DNA of 11,574 bases, from the NCBI GenBank assembly GCA_905236375.1, contig CAJOOW010000015.1, positions 1-11,574 on the forward strand, given 5' to 3'. Below, in pieces: positions 7,365 to 11,574 of the stretch; the stretch's first letter is position 1; the number at the start of each line of letters is the position of its first letter. The translations under genes were made by a program, and so were the position numbers. Below the pieces are notes generated by a model that worked only from the letters and a program-made list of their open reading frames with translations, ran no database searches and was not told the origin of the DNA. This DNA comes from an uncultured Alphaproteobacteria bacterium (GTDB taxonomy: Bacteria; Pseudomonadota; Alphaproteobacteria; RUG11792).

Positions 7365-8356
7365 TGGCACCCAAGATCGTTTTAACAGCAGATAGACCGA
7401 CAGGACATCTTCATCTTGGTCACTATATCGGCTCCCTAAAAAACAGAGTCGATTTGCAAGAGAGTTATAATTGTTTTGTGATGATTGCGGATATCCAAGC
7501 TCTTTCGGATAATTTTGATAACCCTGAAAAAGTTAGAGACAACGTAACCGAAGTCTGCAAGGATTATCTTTCTGTTGGGATCGATCCTGAAAAATCGACA
7601 ATTTTAATCCAATCACTAATTCCGGAATTATTTGAATTAACGACTTACTTTTTAAATTTGGTTTCTGTCTCAAGGCTGGAGAGAAATCCAACGGTAAAAG
7701 CTGAACTTATGCAGAAAAGTTTTGCTGATTCGATTCCAGCTGGATTTTTAACATATCCGGCGAGTCAAGCTGCAGATATAACAGCTTTTAAAGCAGAATT
7801 GGTTCCTGTTGGAGAAGATCAACTTCCTCATTTGGAATTAACCAATGAAATCGTCAGAAAATTCAACAGAACATACAAGACAAACTCACTTCATGAATGC
7901 CAAGCGATTCTTGGAAAAGTTAAAAGGCTCATCGGAATTGATGGAAAGGCAAAAGCCAGTAAATCCTTAAACAATGCGATATTTCTTTCGGATTCATCCG
8001 ATGTTTTAAAGCAAAAAATCTATAGCATGTATACTGACCCAGATCATATAAAAGTTTCGGATCCAGGAAAAGTCGAAGGGAATGTTGTTTTTGCGTATCT
8101 TGATGCATTTTATGATGATAAATCAGAACTTGAATCTCTGAAAAAACAATATCAGCATGGAGGACTTGGCGATATGGTTTTGAAATCTCTTTTAAATGAC
8201 ACTCTGCAAAAATTGTTAAAACCTATACGAGAAAAGAGAGAATCAATTTCCGATGCCGAAGTTATGGATATCTTAATTAATGGTTCGAAAAGAGCAAGGG
8301 AGATTGCTAAACAAACAATTTCCGAAGTAAGAAATGCTATTGGATTAACTTATTGA
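7364..8356 (+). CDS. trpS: Tryptophanyl-tRNA synthetase
   Basis: Class Ic aminoacyl-tRNA synthetase that charges tRNA-Trp with tryptophan using ATP, in the cytoplasm. The 330-aa length is normal. The N-terminal Rossmann fold has the HIGH motif as HLGH (17-20) within ADRPTGHLHLGHYIGSLKNR. Family blocks SRLERNPTVKAE (103-114), QAADITAFKAELVPVGEDQ (135-153) and MYTDPDHIKVSDPGKVEGN (about 225-243) are all present. The KMSKS loop is KASKS (197-201), with Met replaced by Ala. From memory of sequences, the RPTG...GSLKNRV form resembles the TrpRS of streptococci and clostridia more than the QPTGxLHLGNYLGAIRNWV form usual in alphaproteobacteria. This suggests either an old paralogue or acquisition by transfer, which is inference. 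It starts inside the stop codon of the upstream FYDLN-type gene. Confidence 0.97.
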   Translation: MAPKIVLTADRPTGHLHLGHYIGSLKNRVDLQESYNCFVMIADIQALSDNFDNPEKVRDNVTEVCKDYLSVGIDPEKSTILIQSLIPELFELTTYFLNLVSVSRLERNPTVKAELMQKSFADSIPAGFLTYPASQAADITAFKAELVPVGEDQLPHLELTNEIVRKFNRTYKTNSLHECQAILGKVKRLIGIDGKAKASKSLNNAIFLSDSSDVLKQKIYSMYTDPDHIKVSDPGKVEGNVVFAYLDAFYDDKSELESLKKQYQHGGLGDMVLKSLLNDTLQKLLKPIREKRESISDAEVMDILINGSKRAREIAKQTISEVRNAIGLTY

Positions 8357-8406
8357 TAAGATAATTATTTAATTTCTCTTAACAACTGAAACTAAATGTT
8401 TTAGCA

Positions 8407-8412
8407 TATAAT
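8407..8412 (+). promoter_or_regulatory. Candidate -10 element for lptCAB
   Basis: A perfect TATAAT lies in the 81-base gap between trpS and lptC. Initiation would be near 8419, about 20 bases before the lptC ATG. No good -35 is seen at 16-18 bases; the nearest is CTGAAA (8386-8391) at 15 bases. There is no visible terminator after trpS, so read-through from trpS is also possible. Confidence 0.35.
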
Positions 8413-8437
8413 TGTTGTATTGTCCTGATATCTCCTC

Positions 8438-8956
8438 ATGATATTAAAGCTGGTTAAATTATTTTTTCTTACGATAATAACTAGTTTAGTCGGTTATTAC
8501 GTTGTTCGGACGCAACCTTCACATAACCCTGAAGTTTCAAAAGATCTGAAAAGCCATGATGCAACAAGAAACATCAAATATCAAAAACGATTAGGCGAAG
8601 GGCTTTTAATCCTAGAAGCTGCCGAAGTAAAAATCAAATCGACAAAAAAAATTTTATTATCTGGAATTCACGCAACACATAAAAGGAACAACAAAAAAGT
8701 TACAATCGAAAGCAGAGAATGTGAAATAAATATCGATTTGCAAAAAGCATTTTTGAGGAAGAGCGTTATTATGAGATCTTCAGATATCACATGCAAAACG
8801 AGTGAAGCTACCGTGGATTTCAGGAACAATGCGATTTTCGGCAATTCACCTATTACTGGCAGAAAATCTGGAAGCAGTTTCTCGGCATCTGGATTTGCTA
8901 TTAACCGGGATGGTATTATAAAATTAAAGAAAGCGACATTTAAGAGAGTAAAATGA
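8438..8956 (+). CDS. lptC: LPS export protein LptC
   Basis: Bitopic inner-membrane protein that receives LPS from LptB2FG and passes it to LptA. The 172 residues begin with a single membrane segment (about 5-23) after a short basic start. A soluble periplasmic domain follows, with alternating beta-strand patterns typical of the LptC/OstA jellyroll (for example KVTIESRECEINID around 87-100 and SEATVDFRNNAIFGNSPI around 122-139). Similarity to LptC is at the level of topology, strand pattern and position rather than invariant residues, as is usual for this fast-evolving family. Its placement directly ahead of lptA and lptB makes the call firm. The end overlaps the lptA start by 4 bases (ATGA). 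No Shine-Dalgarno is visible before the ATG; the bases ahead (TCTCCTC) are pyrimidine-rich instead. Confidence 0.88.
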   Translation: MILKLVKLFFLTIITSLVGYYVVRTQPSHNPEVSKDLKSHDATRNIKYQKRLGEGLLILEAAEVKIKSTKKILLSGIHATHKRNNKKVTIESRECEINIDLQKAFLRKSVIMRSSDITCKTSEATVDFRNNAIFGNSPITGRKSGSSFSASGFAINRDGIIKLKKATFKRVK

Positions 8957-9408
8957 GATTAATCTATCAGCTATTTTTTCTTGTTTTGGTGAGTTTCAAT
9001 TGTTTAGCTTTTGAGACGTCAGCTGATGATATTGAATTTGACACTCAAAATGGCATCTGTATTCTTTCTGGAAATGCAGTTTTGAAAAATAATGATAATA
9101 TTTTTAAAGCTGATAAAATCACGATATATAAAAAAGATTCAGATAAGTTACCAACGAAAATTATAGCTTTTGGAAATGTCTCATATAGCGATGGCAGAAA
9201 TTCAGTAACCTCTCAAAAATGTATTGGAAATGTCGACTCTATAGTTTTTTCTCAAAATGTTATCGTAGAAGGAGTTGATTTCGGAAAAATTGAGGCTGAT
9301 AAAGCGATATACAGCATCAAAGCAAAAAAGATAGACTTAACTTCCAAGAAAAAAGTAAAATTGACACTGGATAAATTCATCGAAGAGAAACTCAAAAAAA
9401 GCAAATGA
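8953..9408 (+). CDS. lptA: Periplasmic LPS bridge protein LptA
   Basis: Periplasmic protein whose beta-jellyroll units stack into the bridge carrying LPS from LptC to LptD. The 151 residues start with a Sec signal peptide (about 1-19, hydrophobic core IYQLFFLVLVSFNCLA). The OstA-like domain then begins as A-D-D-I-E-F-D (24-30). Family features follow: GICILSGNAVLKNNDNIFKADKI (34-56), the A-F-G-N-V segment (about 72-76) and repeated short strands. It ends in a Lys-rich tail. It overlaps both lptC upstream and lptB downstream by 4 bases (ATGA each), so the three are translationally coupled. An AAGAGAG stretch a few bases before the ATG could serve as ribosome site. The length is slightly short of E. 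coli LptA (185 aa) but covers one full domain. Confidence 0.92.
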   Translation: MRLIYQLFFLVLVSFNCLAFETSADDIEFDTQNGICILSGNAVLKNNDNIFKADKITIYKKDSDKLPTKIIAFGNVSYSDGRNSVTSQKCIGNVDSIVFSQNVIVEGVDFGKIEADKAIYSIKAKKIDLTSKKKVKLTLDKFIEEKLKKSK

Positions 9409-10124
9409 TTTTAGAAGCTAATAATATAACAAAATCTTTCAAGGATAGGCTGGTTTTGCGCGGAGTTTCTTTGAATTTTAAAGTCAATGAAGTCACTGGA
9501 ATATTGGGGCCGAATGGCGCTGGAAAAACTACGTTATTTTCAATTTTAACTGGAATGATCAAACCGGATTCTGGAGAAATAAGGCTTGGAGGAGAGGATA
9601 TAACTAACCTTAAAATTTATCAGCGAGCAAAACGCGGGATTGTTTATCTTCCTCAAGATTCGTCGATTTTCAGAGGACTTTCTGTTGAAGATAATATCAA
9701 AGCTGTCTTGGAAATAACTAGTTCTTCTGATGAAGAGGTCAATTCAAAACTTGATGAATTACTCGATGCCTTCTCAATTGCTCACTTAAGAAAAGCCATG
9801 GCCCCATTTCTTTCTGGAGGAGAAAGACGAAAAGTTGAAATCGCAAGAGCCCTTGCTTCATCTCCTTTGTTCTTAATGCTCGATGAGCCATTTTCTGGAA
9901 TCGATCCAATTTCTGTTAATGAAATCATAGCAATTATTAAGAAACTTAAGGAATCAGGAATCGGAGTTATTATCACAGATCATAATGTTCGTGAAACTCT
10001 TCAGGTTATCGACAGGTGTTATATCATCGCTAATGGACAAATTTTAACAAGTGGAACAGCAGATGAGATAACTTCCGATAAGAATACGAGAGAACTTTAT
10101 CTTGGAGAAACTTTTAAAATCTGA
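9405..10124 (+). CDS. lptB: LPS export ABC transporter ATPase LptB
   Basis: Cytoplasmic ATPase that powers LPS extraction through the LptF/LptG permeases as a dimer (LptB2FG). All ABC motifs are intact in 239 residues: Walker A GPNGAGKT (35-42), Q-loop Gln84 in LPQDSSIFRGLSVEDN, signature LSGGE (136-140), Walker B LFLMLDE with catalytic Glu161, D-loop and switch His193. The LPQDSSIFRxLSVxxNI stretch and the signature LSGGERRKVEIARAL are typical of LptB rather than of generic ABC ATPases. It closes the lptC-lptA-lptB run, overlapping lptA by 4 bases. In many proteobacteria rpoN and hpf follow lptB; here tyrS follows after 101 bases instead. Confidence 0.97.
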   Translation: MILEANNITKSFKDRLVLRGVSLNFKVNEVTGILGPNGAGKTTLFSILTGMIKPDSGEIRLGGEDITNLKIYQRAKRGIVYLPQDSSIFRGLSVEDNIKAVLEITSSSDEEVNSKLDELLDAFSIAHLRKAMAPFLSGGERRKVEIARALASSPLFLMLDEPFSGIDPISVNEIIAIIKKLKESGIGVIITDHNVRETLQVIDRCYIIANGQILTSGTADEITSDKNTRELYLGETFKI

Positions 10125-10161
10125 ATCATTGATTCGCCTAGGAAAGTATTTAAAATCTTCC

Positions 10162-10190
10162 TTGTTGAGTATACGATTATCTGATAACAT
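10162..10190 (+). promoter_or_regulatory. Candidate promoter for tyrS
   Basis: TTGTTG (10162-10167) is followed by 17 bases and TAACAT (10185-10190), with TG one base ahead as in an extended -10. Initiation near 10197 would leave a leader of about 29 bases before the tyrS ATG. Another pair, TTGCAT (10195-10200) and TTAATA (10218-10223), has perfect spacing but would initiate inside the gene. Both are weak matches. Confidence 0.35.
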
Positions 10191-10225
10191 TCTTTTGCAT
10201 AAAAGCTTATAGATAATTTAATACA

Positions 10226-11458
10226 ATGCTGGATTTTAAGTTTTCATCTCCAATTCTGAAAGATTTGAACAGAAGAGGTTTTATTTATCAAGTAACTGAT
10301 CCAGAAGCTTTAGATAAACTCTTTCAAAGCGGAGAAGAAATCACATTTTATGTGGGATTTGATCCAACAGCTAAGAGCCTTCATGTTGGTCATCTTCTTT
10401 GGATTCGTCTAATAACTAAACTTCAAAAACTTGGAATAAAGGCGATAATAATTTGCGGGGGAGCAACCAGTAAAATCGGAGATCCAACTTGGAAGGATAA
10501 AGAGCGGGTGATGCTTGATTATTCAACTGTTCTTGAAAATATCGAGGCGATCACAGCAAAACTCAAAAAACTTGTTAAATTCGATAATTGCGAAAATCCA
10601 GTTAGGCTGTTAAATAATGACGATTGGATTTCAAAAATCAATTATATGGAATTTCTCCGTGATTATGGCCCTCTTTTCTCGGTTAACAAAATGCTTACTA
10701 TGGATAGCGTTTCGACTAGGCTCGAGAGGCAACAGCATTTGAGTTTCCTTGAATTTAACTATATGCTTTTGCAGGCATATGATTTTTTGTATCTTTTTGA
10801 AAATTATAATTGCCAGATCCAAATTGGCGGTGCCGATCAATGGTCTAATATGATTTCCGGTGTTGATTTAATTCGCAGAAAAACTGGCAAAATTGGAATC
10901 GGAATGTCGATGCCTCTTTTGACAAATGCCGATGGGAAGAAAATGGGCAAGACTGAAAGTGGGGCGGTTTGGATGGATGAAAATTTGATGTCGCCATTTG
11001 ACTTCTGGCAATATTGGAGAAACGTCGATGACCGCGATGTCACGAAACTCTTGAAACTTTTCACCGATATTGATGTTGATGAAATCGAAAAGTTTGATTC
11101 ATTGATTGGAACGAAAGAGATGAATGAGAAGAAGATTGTCCTTGCAGATTCGATAACTTCGATGGTTCATCCAGAAGTTGATTTGAATGCAATTCACAAT
11201 ACTGCTTCTGGAATTTTTCATGGATCTGAATCTGCAATTGATAGTCTTGAAACATTCAATATTTCGCGTGGGACAAGAATCGATAAAGCTTTGGTGATCA
11301 CTGGTCTTGCAACAAGTCAAACATCAGCAAGACGTTTGATTGATGGCAAAGGAGTTAAGATCGATAGCAAAGTCGTTGAGATTTACGACTTACCAATAAC
11401 TTCAGATTGCTTGATTTCCGTCGGTAAAAAGAAATTTGCGAAAGTTAATGTATCGTAG
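10226..11458 (+). CDS. tyrS: Tyrosyl-tRNA synthetase
   Basis: Class Ic synthetase that attaches tyrosine to tRNA-Tyr in the cytoplasm. The 410 residues match the common bacterial TyrRS type 1. Tyr42 in FYVGFDPTA (41-49) lies at the tyrosine-binding start, and HIGH is HVGH (53-56). The tyrosine-binding block QIQIGGADQWSNMISG (197-212) is complete, and KMSKS is KMGKT (239-243), close to the KFGKT form of E. coli. A C-terminal S4 RNA-binding domain covers about 345-410, recognisable by ATSQTSARRLIDGKGVKID. The ATG at 10226 gives the expected N-terminus, but no ribosome site precedes it. The gene stands alone between lptB (101 bases upstream) and a structured tail of unknown nature. Identification is secure. 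Confidence 0.97.
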   Translation: MLDFKFSSPILKDLNRRGFIYQVTDPEALDKLFQSGEEITFYVGFDPTAKSLHVGHLLWIRLITKLQKLGIKAIIICGGATSKIGDPTWKDKERVMLDYSTVLENIEAITAKLKKLVKFDNCENPVRLLNNDDWISKINYMEFLRDYGPLFSVNKMLTMDSVSTRLERQQHLSFLEFNYMLLQAYDFLYLFENYNCQIQIGGADQWSNMISGVDLIRRKTGKIGIGMSMPLLTNADGKKMGKTESGAVWMDENLMSPFDFWQYWRNVDDRDVTKLLKLFTDIDVDEIEKFDSLIGTKEMNEKKIVLADSITSMVHPEVDLNAIHNTASGIFHGSESAIDSLETFNISRGTRIDKALVITGLATSQTSARRLIDGKGVKIDSKVVEIYDLPITSDCLISVGKKKFAKVNVS

Positions 11459-11463
11459 AATTT

Positions 11464-11553
11464 GTTAGAGTTAAAATCCGTTTTTTGATAGGTTATGTCT
11501 TCCCGGTTTGATACAGGTTTCGGTGCGACTAAACGGTATCGATCCACTCTAAC
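11464..11553. repeat. Nested inverted repeat / structured element after tyrS
   Basis: Six bases after the tyrS stop an 8-base perfect inverted repeat, GTTAGAGT (11464-11471) with ACTCTAAC (11546-11553), encloses a second stem. The inner arms are 11505-11514 and 11536-11545, 10 pairs with one T-T mismatch and one G-T pair. Inside that, GTTT (11517-11520) pairs with AAAC (11531-11534) around a 10-base loop. A tRNA reading was tested and fails, because no T-arm lies next to the outer stem. There is a run of six T at 11481-11486 but none directly after either stem, so it is not a standard terminator on the plus strand. It could be the start of a structured RNA, a 3' UTR processing element, or chance. 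No protein-coding frame is convincing in the last 116 bases. Confidence 0.4.
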
Positions 11554-11574
11554 TTTCAAATCGGTGCAGTTACT

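Noticed and set aside
10139..10163. Possible terminator between lptB and tyrS (AGGAAAG...CTTCCT)
   Set aside because: The stem needs a bulge and no T-run follows, so rho-independent termination is not supported.
11464..11553. tRNA gene with GTTAGAG acceptor stem
   Set aside because: The 17 bases before the 3' acceptor arm do not form a T-stem and loop, and no anticodon arm can be placed on either strand.
11377..11574. Minus-strand open frame entering from the right edge and ending inside tyrS
   Set aside because: No stop appears until about 11380, but it would overlap the conserved S4 domain of tyrS by about 80 bases and its residues resemble no family I know. It could be a convergent gene end, but the evidence is too thin to list.

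Overview
The window comes from an AT-rich genome that looks like an alphaproteobacterium with a Gram-negative LPS-bearing envelope. The best markers are a short zinc-ribbon plus acidic-tail protein of the alphaproteobacterial FYDLN_acid (TIGR02300) type, a GyrA with alanine at the main quinolone position, and a lytic transglycosylase of a form I know mainly from alphaproteobacteria. The base composition suggests a reduced, possibly host-associated lineage (Holosporales or Rickettsiales-like), but that placement is an inference. The standard genetic code fits every gene.

Left half, all on the minus strand. From right to left: gyrA (6847-4187), lptF (4174-3092) and lptG (3092-1998) form a tight head-to-tail run behind a good sigma70-type promoter. 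After a 174-base AT-rich gap, a second unit has its own strong promoter. It holds a small lipoprotein lytic transglycosylase (1823-1251) and, 13 bases further on, a secreted protein of unknown function (1237 to the window edge, 3' end missing). That protein looks like a metallopeptidase fold with its zinc site lost.

Right half, all on the plus strand. A 220-base divergent intergenic region separates gyrA from the FYDLN-type gene (7068-7364), which overlaps trpS (7364-8356) by one base. Then comes lptC-lptA-lptB (8438-10124), each overlapping the next by 4 bases, followed by tyrS (10226-11458). The last 116 bases hold no convincing gene but fold into a nested stem-loop.

How the genes work together: LptB, LptF, LptG and LptC form the inner-membrane LPS extractor (LptB2FGC) and LptA is the periplasmic bridge, so the window encodes the whole LPS export machine except the outer-membrane LptD/LptE translocon. 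The remaining genes are housekeeping (DNA gyrase and two aminoacyl-tRNA synthetases) and cell-wall or secreted functions. I see no mobile element, CRISPR array, tRNA or rRNA. This is mostly a core-genome region. The least explained parts are the partial secreted protein at the left edge and the structured tail at the right edge.
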